Positions 8,976 to 16,902 of a stretch of DNA of 64,000 nt are shown here, piece by piece; positions within the stretch are counted from its first letter, which is position 1, and each line of letters starts with the position of its first letter. Both the position numbers and the translations under genes were made by a program. A model generated the notes under the pieces. That model saw only the letters and a list, made by a program, of their open reading frames with translations, was not told the DNA's origin and did not search any database. The stretch is from contig DAOROA010000019.1 of NCBI GenBank assembly GCA_035441325.1, positions 1 through 64,000 of the forward strand, written 5' to 3'. This stretch comes from Competibacter_A sp002352125 (GTDB lineage Bacteria > Pseudomonadota > Gammaproteobacteria > Competibacterales > Competibacteraceae).

Positions 8976-9246
8976 AATGATTGCTGGAGCGTGAGGCGTT
9001 CCTCCATTAGCCGTTTGGGCGGCGTTGCGCCGTCCGGGAATTCCAACGCCACACACGCCACAAGGTAGGCTGTTCTTGGCCAGCTTCGCCGGTAACCGTC
9101 CCTAGTTGTCGGCGGAGCTGGGCCAACCACGCCACCGCGGTTTCCGCCAACAACTAGGGACGGTTACCGGCGGCTGGCCGGTGAGCCTACCGTGTCCCTT
9201 GTGAGAAGTAGCGGTTTGCGTCTCACGCTCCAGCAATCCTTACGCT
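8971..9246 (+). ncRNA. Retron msr-msd non-coding RNA
   Basis: This non-coding stretch has retron ncRNA anatomy. The ends (8971-8998 and 9219-9246) are inverted repeats matching at 26 of 28 positions, one mismatch being a G-U wobble: the a1/a2 stem. Just inside a1 is TTAGC at 9007-9011, the context of the branching guanosine in known retrons (predicted G9010). An 8-bp hairpin follows (9017-9024 with 9028-9035, loop TTG), as expected for msr. The msd part is one very long hairpin: 9064-9071 with 9184-9191, 9078-9084 with 9173-9179, then a perfect 23-bp stem 9087-9109 with 9150-9172 and an inner extension 9111-9116 with 9143-9148. a2 ends 15 bases before the RT start. The pairings were checked base by base; the RNA and cDNA ends are inferred. 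Confidence 0.87.
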
Positions 9247-9261
9247 CGGTCTGGACACGGC

Positions 9262-10563
9262 ATGAGCGAAATACCCCCCACCTGGGAAGACATCGCCCAA
9301 GTCGGCGATATCGAACGCTGGGTCGTCACCCGGCTACGGCAATTGGGTCTGCTGGACGAGACGACCGATCCTGCTAAGCTGACCGGCGCTGCCCTCCACC
9401 AGTACAAAGCGCGACGGGAAGAAGAACGGCGAGTTCGCAAGCAGTTGCGCCAGCAGGCGTGGACTGCTTTCCGCCAAGCCCACTTGGTCCATCTTGGCGC
9501 GGACGTGTTCCACCACGACACGCCCGATCAAGACCGCTACGATCTGCCCGATCCCGAAACCCGGCGCGAAGCCAATGCCTTACCGGCACTGAAAGACGCA
9601 CAGGCGCTCGCGAAGGCGCTCGATCTCTCCATTCCCCGCCTGCGCTGGCTGGCGTTCCACCGCGAGGTGGACAGCGGCAGCCACTACCGGTATTGGACCA
9701 TCCCCAAACGCGACGGTGGTGCCCGCCTGATCAGTGCACCCAAGCCGACGCTAAAAAAAGCGCAACGCTGGATCTTGCGCCAGATCGCCGAACGCCTGCC
9801 GGTGCACGGTGCCGCACACGGTTTTCTGCCTGGACGCAGCATCTATAGCAACGCCGCTGTCCATGCCGGCGCTCGAACCGTCATCAAGCTCGACATCCGC
9901 CATTTCTATCCCACCGTCACTTGGCGGCGAGTCAAGGGCTTGTTCCGCAAGGGCGGCTACGGCGAACAGGTCGCTACCGTGCTGGCTCTGCTCTGCACCG
10001 AAGCGCCGCGCGAACTGCTGCAACTCGACGGCAAGCATTACCACGTCGCCAGCGGACCGCGCGCCCTGCCGCAAGGCGCCCCGACCAGCCCGGCGCTCAG
10101 CAACACCGTTTGCCTGCGGCTGGATTGCCGCCTGTCCGGCCTGAGCCAAAAGCTGGGATTCCGTTACACCCGCTACGCCGACGACCTCACCTTTTCCTGG
10201 CACGATGCAGCGCCGCCGCCGCTGGGCCGCCTGTTACGCTGTGTTCACGCTATTCTCAAGGCCGAAGGTTTCGTCCCCCACCCGGAAAAAACCCGGATTC
10301 TGCGCCGGGGCCGCCGGCAAACCGTGACCGGGCTGGTGGTCAACGAAGCGCCATCCGGCAGTCCGGCGCGGGTACCACGCGTTCAGGTTCGACGCCTGCG
10401 AGCTGCCCTGCACAATCGGTTGAACGGCAAGCCCGGCAAGGAAGGTGAAAATCTGGCGCAACTGCGGGGCTGGGTGGCCTTTCTGCACATGACCGACCCG
10501 GAGCGGGCCAAACCGTTTCTGGCGCAACTCAAACAACTGGAGGAGCGTGGCACGGATGAGTGA
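9262..10563 (+). CDS. Retron reverse transcriptase
   Basis: A 433-aa RT. An N-terminal extension of ~125 residues, basic and helical, precedes the RT core. The core shows YWTIPKRDGGARLI (motif 1 region), the retron-specific NAXXH motif as NAAVH (197-201), catalytic Asp211 in KLDIRHFYP, QGAPTSPALSN (271-281), the YADD box (305-308) and the thumb-region VTG motif (355-357) that recognises the msr. NAXXH plus VTG separates it from group II intron and DGR reverse transcriptases. The enzyme should prime from the 2'-OH of the branching G in the adjacent ncRNA and copy msd into single-stranded DNA. The N-terminal extension is longer than in small retron RTs such as Ec86 (~320 aa) and may contact the accessory proteins. 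The last 8 bases overlap the start of the WGR gene. Confidence 0.93.
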   Translation: MSEIPPTWEDIAQVGDIERWVVTRLRQLGLLDETTDPAKLTGAALHQYKARREEERRVRKQLRQQAWTAFRQAHLVHLGADVFHHDTPDQDRYDLPDPETRREANALPALKDAQALAKALDLSIPRLRWLAFHREVDSGSHYRYWTIPKRDGGARLISAPKPTLKKAQRWILRQIAERLPVHGAAHGFLPGRSIYSNAAVHAGARTVIKLDIRHFYPTVTWRRVKGLFRKGGYGEQVATVLALLCTEAPRELLQLDGKHYHVASGPRALPQGAPTSPALSNTVCLRLDCRLSGLSQKLGFRYTRYADDLTFSWHDAAPPPLGRLLRCVHAILKAEGFVPHPEKTRILRRGRRQTVTGLVVNEAPSGSPARVPRVQVRRLRAALHNRLNGKPGKEGENLAQLRGWVAFLHMTDPERAKPFLAQLKQLEERGTDE

Positions 10564-11014
10564 GTGGCAAGTTTCCCTGATCTTTCAGGACAGCAAATCC
10601 AACAAGTTCTGGCGTGCGCGCTGCGTTGGCAACAATCTGGAAGTCAATTTCGGCCGGATCGGCAGCCAAGGACAAAGCCAGGCCAAACGCTACGATTCGC
10701 CGGAGGACGCCACCAGTGAACTGCAAAAGCAGGCGCGGGAAAAGTATAAAAAAGGCTACGTGGACGGCGACGGCGGCCCGAGCGAAACGGCTGCGTCATC
10801 CGCATCCACCGAACCTGCGTCCACGCCCCCCGCCGCCTCGCAATGCACGCTGGTTCTGATGTTGGGCGAACGCCGCTTGGAACTGCGCCTGAGCGTGGAA
10901 GGCAACGCGCTGCACACCCACGGCGTGGAACACTACCCCGACGCCTCCGCCGCCGAAGCCGCCTTTGCCCAAGTTCGGGCGGCCTTGGAAGCCGAAGGCT
11001 ACCGGCCTCAATAG
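10556..11014 (+). CDS. WGR-domain protein in the retron operon
   Basis: A 152-aa protein. Residues ~1-70 form a WGR domain: the FWRARCVGNNLEVNFGRIG stretch carries the characteristic xGRIG core (NFGRIG here in place of WGRIG), followed by the DSPEDATSELQKQAREKYKKGY helix. WGR domains bind DNA ends/nucleic acid in PARPs and occur in bacterial MolR-type proteins. A Ser/Thr/Pro-rich linker follows, then a C-terminal ~55-residue domain I do not recognise. The ATG at 10556 overlaps the RT stop (ATGAGTGA), so translation is coupled to the RT; a GTG at 10547 is an alternative. The location suggests it handles the retron RNA-DNA hybrid, which is inference. Confidence 0.85.
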   Translation: MSEWQVSLIFQDSKSNKFWRARCVGNNLEVNFGRIGSQGQSQAKRYDSPEDATSELQKQAREKYKKGYVDGDGGPSETAASSASTEPASTPPAASQCTLVLMLGERRLELRLSVEGNALHTHGVEHYPDASAAEAAFAQVRAALEAEGYRPQ

Positions 11015-11017
11015 GCG

Positions 11018-13906
11018 ATGCTCATGGCCGACGACCGCTCCATCCTGTTCGCTGATCTGGAATACGCTGCCGCCCGGCGCGATCCGCAATTCGTCCCGTG
11101 GGTGCTGGAATTTCTCGCGCAGCCCGACCCACCCGCCGGCCAGCCGGAAGACCCGCCGGACGACTATCAGGTCCAACCTCTACCGCCCGATGCCTGGTCG
11201 TTGGATCGCTTGCGCCAAAGTCTGAACCCGCAAGCCTTGGCCGGCAAAACCGATGATGAACGTCAAGCGACGCGCACCGGCGCCTGGGCCGCGCTGCTGG
11301 CCTCGCCCAACCCGCCGCCGCGCCTGCGCTTAGGCCAACTGTTGCTGGATTTATATACGGCCGACGACGAACCAGCCCGCGCTTTGTTGTTAGAGTTGAT
11401 TCCCCAACTACCGCCGAACGCCATCGGTTGGGGCATCTGGCAAGGCATCAAGGGCATTTACAAGCAGGCCGAACGGCGCCACGACCTCGCCATGCTGGGC
11501 GTTCTGTGCTATCGCCTGGACGACCAAGCCAAACTGGGCGAAGGGGACATTTCGCGCGGCACTTGGTTGTACATGCGTCGTCGCGCTTGGCGCTATCTGC
11601 GGCAACTCGGCCAAGTCCTGCCGGAGTTGTTTCCGGTGTACGCTGGCCAAGTGTTGCGTCACTACCCGCCTCAGTGCAACTTCCGCCACTGCTGGATCGC
11701 CAACCAGATTTGGCGGCACAAGGACTTGATCGGCGCTACTGATCAAGGTCTGTTGAGCAGCAGCGGCCTGCCGAATAAAGACAAGCTTGACCGCCGCGCT
11801 TTCGACGACGCCTGGAAAATCAGTCCCGCGCCGCTGTTACGATTGCTGGAGGATGCCCAAAATTCACAAGTCTGCGAATTCGCCATTCGCGGACTGGAGC
11901 AGGACTTCAAGGACACCCTACGCCACGTCGAACCGGCTTGGCTGGCCCGCCTCGGCGCCAAGCGGCTGGATATCGTGCACGACTTCATCATCAAACTGCT
12001 GCGCGACAATCCCGAGTTCCACCAGTCGAAACTGAAGCAACTCGGCTTGCACGACATGGTGTTGGGATTGCTATATAGCGGCAACAGCCCGGCCCGCCGC
12101 TACGCCATCGACTACGCCCGCGCCTACGCCACCGACCTGCCCGTCGCCGAATTGGTCAAGCTGGTGCGGGAAGGCGCACAGGACGCGCGGACCTTTGCCA
12201 TCGCCCTGCTCGAACAACGGAAACCGGCTGAACTGGGTTTGCCGACCCTGCTCATGTTATTGACGGTGCCAGCCAGCGCCGCTCTCGCCAAGGCCAAATT
12301 GCAGCAAGGTTTCCGGCCCCAGGACATCACCGCCGAACAGTTCGTCGAAGTGGCCCTCGCCCCTTCCGGTTCGCAAAACGCCACTGTCGAACGTCAAATA
12401 CAACACATCCTGGGGCTCATTCAACAAGGCGTTCAAAATGCCGATTTCGAGCGCATCCTCAATAATCTTTCCCAACGAGGGGGCGCTTCCGCTCTCGATG
12501 CCGTACTCGAATTCTATCGGGACGCCAAGGTTACGGTCCCCGCTGCTTACTACCGTCAGGTATTGGACGATCCGCGTTGTACCGCCATGGCCCGCCAGCG
12601 GGTGCTTAAAGCACTGGCGGGTTATTCAGGACGCGAGATCGGCTCGGATTGGATGCAGCAAGCCTTATTGAATCCTCATCTGAGCGATGCCGTGGCCGGC
12701 TGGTTGCGGCAGGGTAAATTCAAAGGCGAGGATTTGGATGTCGAGTGGCTCAAGGGCCTTGCCATGCGTCCGGCGCTGCGCCCGCTCGCACTCCAGTTGC
12801 TCGGCGATTCGGAACTGGTCGCACCGAGCCGCGTCGGGCTGCCCTGGCTGCTGGCGATGGCGCGGCAAGCCGATTCGACCCTGCACGCTTTCGCCCACCG
12901 CTATCTATTGGAATCCTTCCGGCCCGACGACTTCGCCAGCGGCGAGCGCAGCGGAATCGATCACCTGTGGGAACTGGCCTGCGGCCCTACCCAGCCGGAA
13001 CCGGTGCGCCACTTCGCCGCCGCCTATCTCAAGGCCCATCATCCGAAAATCGGACCCAGCGATCCCGAAACGCGCACTTTCAACATCCAGCCCGGCTTGA
13101 CTGCCGCCGATTATCCGTTGAGTCGGCTGCGTCCGCTGTTCGTCGATCAACGGCCCGATCTGCGTCGGCTGGCGGTCGCCATCGCGCGGGAGGAATTGCC
13201 CACCTGGAACGAACCGGCCCTCCTCTACCGGCTGGCCGACAGCGAACACCGCGAGCCGCGCGCTTTTGCCATCGAACAGTTGTTGCACTTGGGCGAAAGT
13301 TCGGTGGAACCCGCTCTACCGGTCGAATGGCTGTTGCCGGAACGGGTGTTTCAGTTGGCCGAAAACCGTCACAAGATCACCCGCGAGACAGCGCTGACCC
13401 TCATCCGCCGCCATCAAGAGCAACTTGGCGATCCGGCGCGGCTGGCTTGGCTGATGGAAAGTCCGCACCGCGAGGTTGGGTTGTTCACCGTGCGATTACT
13501 GTGGGAACGCCAGCGCCGGAAGTTCGCGCCGACTGTAAAGACCGTCGAGACCCAGCCCAGCGCTCCGGCTGGGGAACTGCGCCAGTTTCTGCGTAAGACC
13601 TTGTTCGGCCTGCCGCCTGGCCGGATGGAGCGACGCGAATTGGGCGCCGAACAGGCCGCGCCCGAACGGCCTTGGCCGGCCAGTGTCGGCAAGCGCCGGC
13701 TGATCGAAGCGATCAAGACGCTGGCTTTGGAAGATGCCGCTTTTGCCGAACTGGTGACGCCGGTTTTGGCGGAATTCCGGCATTCCCGCGCCAAGAACGA
13801 ATGGCAACATTGCGTCGCCGCGCTAGTGCAAATCCGGCGGGTACATCCAGCGATTCGAGTGGATTTGCCGATAGGGCAGGTGAATGCCAGATTGCGCAGT
13901 ATTTAA
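11018..13906 (+). CDS. Large HEAT/ARM-repeat protein of the retron operon
   Basis: A 962-aa soluble protein built of repeated helical pairs, for example SGNSPARRYAIDYARAY, DQRPDLRRLAVAIARE and DSEHREPRAFAIEQLLH, each with the Arg and Ala/Leu spacing of HEAT/ARM units. No enzymatic motif is visible. It begins three bases after the WGR stop (ATG at 11018, or a second ATG at 11024), so it is part of the same operon. MolR-like proteins combine WGR and ARM repeats in one chain; here they are two adjacent genes. It is the likely ARM component of a type XIII-like retron and probably the effector or a scaffold, but its toxicity and activity are unknown. Confidence 0.85.
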   Translation: MLMADDRSILFADLEYAAARRDPQFVPWVLEFLAQPDPPAGQPEDPPDDYQVQPLPPDAWSLDRLRQSLNPQALAGKTDDERQATRTGAWAALLASPNPPPRLRLGQLLLDLYTADDEPARALLLELIPQLPPNAIGWGIWQGIKGIYKQAERRHDLAMLGVLCYRLDDQAKLGEGDISRGTWLYMRRRAWRYLRQLGQVLPELFPVYAGQVLRHYPPQCNFRHCWIANQIWRHKDLIGATDQGLLSSSGLPNKDKLDRRAFDDAWKISPAPLLRLLEDAQNSQVCEFAIRGLEQDFKDTLRHVEPAWLARLGAKRLDIVHDFIIKLLRDNPEFHQSKLKQLGLHDMVLGLLYSGNSPARRYAIDYARAYATDLPVAELVKLVREGAQDARTFAIALLEQRKPAELGLPTLLMLLTVPASAALAKAKLQQGFRPQDITAEQFVEVALAPSGSQNATVERQIQHILGLIQQGVQNADFERILNNLSQRGGASALDAVLEFYRDAKVTVPAAYYRQVLDDPRCTAMARQRVLKALAGYSGREIGSDWMQQALLNPHLSDAVAGWLRQGKFKGEDLDVEWLKGLAMRPALRPLALQLLGDSELVAPSRVGLPWLLAMARQADSTLHAFAHRYLLESFRPDDFASGERSGIDHLWELACGPTQPEPVRHFAAAYLKAHHPKIGPSDPETRTFNIQPGLTAADYPLSRLRPLFVDQRPDLRRLAVAIAREELPTWNEPALLYRLADSEHREPRAFAIEQLLHLGESSVEPALPVEWLLPERVFQLAENRHKITRETALTLIRRHQEQLGDPARLAWLMESPHREVGLFTVRLLWERQRRKFAPTVKTVETQPSAPAGELRQFLRKTLFGLPPGRMERRELGAEQAAPERPWPASVGKRRLIEAIKTLALEDAAFAELVTPVLAEFRHSRAKNEWQHCVAALVQIRRVHPAIRVDLPIGQVNARLRSI

Positions 13907-13936
13907 CTTCTCAAAAGGACAACTCACCTTGCCCTT

Positions 13937-14125
13937 ATGAAAGTTGGCGACATGCTCAAAATGTTGAAAGCCGATGGTTGGTATCTCGTCGCTACCGTGG
14001 GAAGTCACCGACAATTCAAACATCCCACCAAGTTAGGGCGTGTTACTGTACCGGGTAAACCGAGCGACGATTTAACTCTGGGGACTCAAAACAGTATCTT
14101 GAAACAGGCTGGTTTGAAAAAATGA
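13937..14125 (+). CDS. hicA: HicA family mRNA-interferase toxin
   Basis: A 62-aa HicA protein with a dsRBD-like fold signature: an N-terminal KVGDMLKMLKADGWYLV helix, the catalytic His in GSHRQFKHP and the VTVPGKPSDDL strand. HicA toxins cleave mRNA independently of ribosomes or in association with them and are neutralised by HicB. It is followed 13 bases later by the hicB gene in the classical hicA-hicB order. It sits right behind the retron ARM gene, has lower G+C and simpler codon use than that gene, and probably arrived separately. Confidence 0.9.
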   Translation: MKVGDMLKMLKADGWYLVATVGSHRQFKHPTKLGRVTVPGKPSDDLTLGTQNSILKQAGLKK

Positions 14126-14138
14126 TGAGGGCTCTTCC

Positions 14139-14351
14139 ATGCGTTATGCGGTAGTGATTGAAAAAGCGGAACGAAATTATGCGGCTTATGTTCCCGATCT
14201 TCCCGGCTGTATAGCGACCGGCCGAACTCTGGAAGAGATAGAAACACAGATTCAAGAAGCCATTCAATTGCATTTACATGGTATGCGAGAGGATGGCTTA
14301 CCGATTCCAGAGCCTTCCAGTCAGGTGGAATATATTGAAGTAGCTGCTTAA
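14139..14351 (+). CDS. hicB: HicB family antitoxin (short form)
   Basis: A 70-aa HicB with the partial RNase H-like fold: YAVVIEKAERNYAAYVPDLPGCIATG, then a helix with EEIETQIQEAIQLHLHGM and a C-terminal LPIPEPSS. It neutralises HicA by occluding its active site. The C-terminal DNA-binding domain found in longer HicB proteins is absent, so autorepression would need another factor or is lacking. A GAGG eight bases upstream supports the ATG. Confidence 0.9.
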   Translation: MRYAVVIEKAERNYAAYVPDLPGCIATGRTLEEIETQIQEAIQLHLHGMREDGLPIPEPSSQVEYIEVAA

Positions 14352-14431
14352 GCTTGGCTTGAACCTGTAACCAAACTGCTTTGCGAATATCAAAGCTAAA
14401 GAATAAATACATCAGTTAAATAACAGCTAGT

Positions 14432-14443
14432 TCGGCTTCACCT
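14432..14443 (+). repeat. 12-bp direct repeat flanking the AIPR gene, left copy
   Basis: TCGGCTTCACCT occurs here and again at 16355-16366, just before and just after the AIPR gene. The right copy lies within an attC-like structure; the left copy is near a GTTAAAT (14415-14421) that fits the integron core consensus GTTRRRY. A full attC fold was not found on the left. Confidence 0.4.
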
Positions 14444-14466
14444 TGCTACACCAACGGAGAACGAGA

Positions 14467-16320
14467 GTGATTTCACTGGAAGAATTTGAGAGTCAATGGC
14501 TGGAAGATGTCGTCGCTGGTACCCCGTCGACAACCGAATTGGGTCACCGATTCACTGAAAAGATTCTTCGAGACTGGCACGAGATCGATTCAGCCACCAC
14601 AGAGATAGTTCTTTGTGACGGCGCAGGCGACGGTGGCATCGACGCTGCAATCTTTGTTCGAGGAGATCCGAACGAAGGGATCGAGGGTGACACATGGATG
14701 CTCATACAGAGCAAGTATGGGTCAGCCTTCGCCGGGTCGGAAACGATTAGCGCGGAAGCGCAAAAGCTCTTCGCAACACTCGATGGCAAGCGAGAAAAGC
14801 TGTCGTCATTGTCAACAGAGTTAGTTGGACGCCTGCGAAATTTCTTGCAAAACAAAGGGCCGAAAGACCGACTTGAGTATGTATTGGCAACCACCAAGAG
14901 ATTGACCGTCGAAGAAGAGGAATACCTTGCAAATATTAAGACCTTAGGCCGAGCAAAATTTGGTGAATGTTTCGACGTTGACTCAGTTTCAATAGAAATA
15001 ATATATAACAAGGTCGCAGAAGAAGACGCGTTCGGACCAGCGAAGATTCAAGTCAAGCTGAAGACTATAGTCGCTAGTTCTGGGAACATTCTACTTGTCG
15101 GCGCGACTCGTCTAACAGACGTGTACCAGTTTATGCAGGACTACAAGTCGGCATCCGGCGATCTAGACCTACTTTATGAAAAGAATGTTCGCAAATTTCT
15201 CGGCAATAAGAGGAAAGTTAACAAAGGGATTGAAGCGACAATCGAAAACCATCCTGAGCGGTTCGGTCTGTACAACAACGGTATCACAATTGTCACCGAA
15301 GAAGTCTCGAAGCTCAGCACTGACGAGCTTTTCCTTCGGAATCCTTTCATTGTAAACGGTTGTCAGACTACCCGTTCGATTTGGTCTGTCTTGCAAAGAA
15401 AACTCAACTCAGGAGGAACATCCCCAACGCCGCAACAGAAGACCTGGGAAGAGAAACTAAACGCGGCCGTTGTCATTACAAAAATCGTTGTTGTCGGTGC
15501 CGAGGGGGAAGAATTGCTGACCGAGACAACACGCTATACCAACTCGCAGAACGCTGTCGGAGAGAAAGATTTCATCGCTCTCGAAAAGGATTTTCGAAAC
15601 TGGGTACCTTTTTTCAACTCAAGATACGGAGTTTTCTTGGAGATTCAACGCGGTGCCTGGGAGGCGAGGCGTGTCTTTCAACGCCAACACCCCCTTACTG
15701 AACCTCGCTACGAAGAAGCGGCATATGCATTCGACTTGCTGAAGGCCTACGCCGCTGGATGGTTGACCGAGCCTGGCGTTGCATACGCAAAGAATCCGCC
15801 GTTTGCACCTGGCGGCTCCCTCTTCAATAAAATTACGAACGATCCGACTTTCGGCATTGAAGGTCTTTACGCCGCATTCTTGATGCAAAAATTGGCCAAC
15901 AAGTACAACTTCGGCCGAGGTGCAAAGATACCCAGCCGTGGTCAGACACGGTATCTATTCATCATGGTTGCAACTGACTTGGTTAAGGATTTCTTGCTGA
16001 ACAATCAACTCGACTATACGCACGCATCTATCTCAACTGCGATATCACGGTTGCATATCGGTGGATATCTAGAGCATTTTGGCGATGCGGCGGTTCAACT
16101 GATAGATGATTATCTCACGCAGGGGAATGAAGACAGTCTCTTTCTAGAACCGGAATTTCTCAAAATGCTAGACCTGAATGCATTTTTGAAGTCAGAAAAA
16201 CTTGGCAAGGGAGATGAATTCTCGCCTAGACTTCGCACTCAGATTGCTATGACGAAAAAGATCTTCAGAAGGAACGCTCCAACGCAGCAGATGAAGGCTG
16301 CTATCACTGCATCACAGTGA
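14467..16320 (+). CDS. AIPR (abortive phage infection) family protein with restriction-endonuclease-like N-terminus
   Basis: A 617-aa protein. The central and C-terminal parts match the AIPR family: VRKFLGNKRKVNKGIEATI, FGLYNNGITIV and the NGCQT motif. The first ~100 residues include GDGGIDAAI (Asp59) followed by WMLIQSKYG (Gln81, Lys83), the D...QxK arrangement of Mrr-like PD-(D/E)XK nucleases. AIPR proteins are associated with phage abortive infection. The preferred start is the GTG at 14467, which has CGGAGA seven bases upstream; the TTG at 14443 lacks a ribosome-binding site. Base composition is clearly lower in G+C than the retron genes on either side, which indicates a separate origin. 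The stop is followed within 2 bases by an attC-like palindrome. Confidence 0.85.
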   Translation: MISLEEFESQWLEDVVAGTPSTTELGHRFTEKILRDWHEIDSATTEIVLCDGAGDGGIDAAIFVRGDPNEGIEGDTWMLIQSKYGSAFAGSETISAEAQKLFATLDGKREKLSSLSTELVGRLRNFLQNKGPKDRLEYVLATTKRLTVEEEEYLANIKTLGRAKFGECFDVDSVSIEIIYNKVAEEDAFGPAKIQVKLKTIVASSGNILLVGATRLTDVYQFMQDYKSASGDLDLLYEKNVRKFLGNKRKVNKGIEATIENHPERFGLYNNGITIVTEEVSKLSTDELFLRNPFIVNGCQTTRSIWSVLQRKLNSGGTSPTPQQKTWEEKLNAAVVITKIVVVGAEGEELLTETTRYTNSQNAVGEKDFIALEKDFRNWVPFFNSRYGVFLEIQRGAWEARRVFQRQHPLTEPRYEEAAYAFDLLKAYAAGWLTEPGVAYAKNPPFAPGGSLFNKITNDPTFGIEGLYAAFLMQKLANKYNFGRGAKIPSRGQTRYLFIMVATDLVKDFLLNNQLDYTHASISTAISRLHIGGYLEHFGDAAVQLIDDYLTQGNEDSLFLEPEFLKMLDLNAFLKSEKLGKGDEFSPRLRTQIAMTKKIFRRNAPTQQMKAAITASQ

Positions 16321-16321
16321 T

Positions 16322-16399
16322 GCTGAACAAGCGGCTCAACTGGATGTGCTCCAGTCGGCTTCACCTCCTTCTGCACGCCGGTTAGCCGCAATGTTAGTT
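16322..16399 (+). repeat. attC-like integron cassette recombination site
   Basis: An imperfect palindrome begins 2 bases after the AIPR stop. The outer R boxes are GCTGAAC (16322-16328) and GTTAGTT (16393-16399). The inner L boxes, GCGGCTCAAC (16331-16340) and GGTTAGCCGC (16380-16389), pair except for one extrahelical base, and short unpaired spacers separate the R and L boxes, as in attC folds. The central part has a CTGGA/TCCAG hairpin (16340-16354). R' deviates from GTTRRRY in one position. No integron integrase is present in the window, so this may be a solitary cassette or a relic. Confidence 0.5.
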
Positions 16400-16419
16400 A
16401 AAAATGGAGCGGATCATTT

Positions 16420-16824
16420 ATGAAAAAGCTCGTCCTAATCGCGATTATTTTAGCTATTGGTTGGTACGGGAACTATTTATATAAGCAACATGGATCAATA
16501 TTTACGCAACAATCACTCACTGATTTAGCCTATAAAAAACCAACAAAGTGTATTACAAAAGATGGGCGCATTCTTTACGGTGACTTACCTCAAGGAACAG
16601 TCTGTTTAGAGGAAAAACCAGTAGGAGGAGCACTGACAATTATGCCTTCGCAAAACTCCAGTAAGGTAGTAACTTCAAGTTTTAAATGTGATGGCAGAAC
16701 CCACTGTTCACAGATGACCTCTTGTGAAGAAGCGACCTTCTTTTTAAGAAACTGCCCTAATGTAAAGATAGATGGAAACAATGATGGAGTTCCTTGTGAG
16801 AAACAATGGTGCGGGCGATTTTAA
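16420..16824 (+). CDS. Excalibur calcium-binding domain protein, membrane-anchored or secreted
   Basis: A 134-aa protein with an N-terminal hydrophobic segment (residues 4-17), a DUF4124-like middle portion (CITKDGRILYGDLPQG) and a C-terminal Excalibur domain: FKCDGRTHCSQMTSCEEA and the DGNNDGVPCEKQWC calcium loop with paired cysteines. The domain is extracellular and often joined to thermonuclease-like enzymes; no nuclease is attached here. The gene is markedly A+T-rich compared with the giant HEAT gene that follows, and it lies directly behind the attC-like site, so it may be another mobile insertion. A GGAG lies ~12 bases before the ATG. Confidence 0.85.
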   Translation: MKKLVLIAIILAIGWYGNYLYKQHGSIFTQQSLTDLAYKKPTKCITKDGRILYGDLPQGTVCLEEKPVGGALTIMPSQNSSKVVTSSFKCDGRTHCSQMTSCEEATFFLRNCPNVKIDGNNDGVPCEKQWCGRF

Positions 16825-16902
16825 ATAAAATTTTGCTTCTTTTATTGTCACCGACACCACCACTGCTAAGTGCAAACCGTATTCCAAAAGGAATCGCCTC
16901 CC

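Noticed and set aside
9262..10563. RT as part of a group II intron or diversity-generating retroelement
   Set aside because: No maturase/endonuclease domain, no template-variable repeat pair, and NAXXH plus VTG point to a retron.
16870..16902. Upstream GTG start of the WD40-HEAT gene
   Set aside because: No ribosome-binding site, while GTG 16903 has AAAAGGA upstream.
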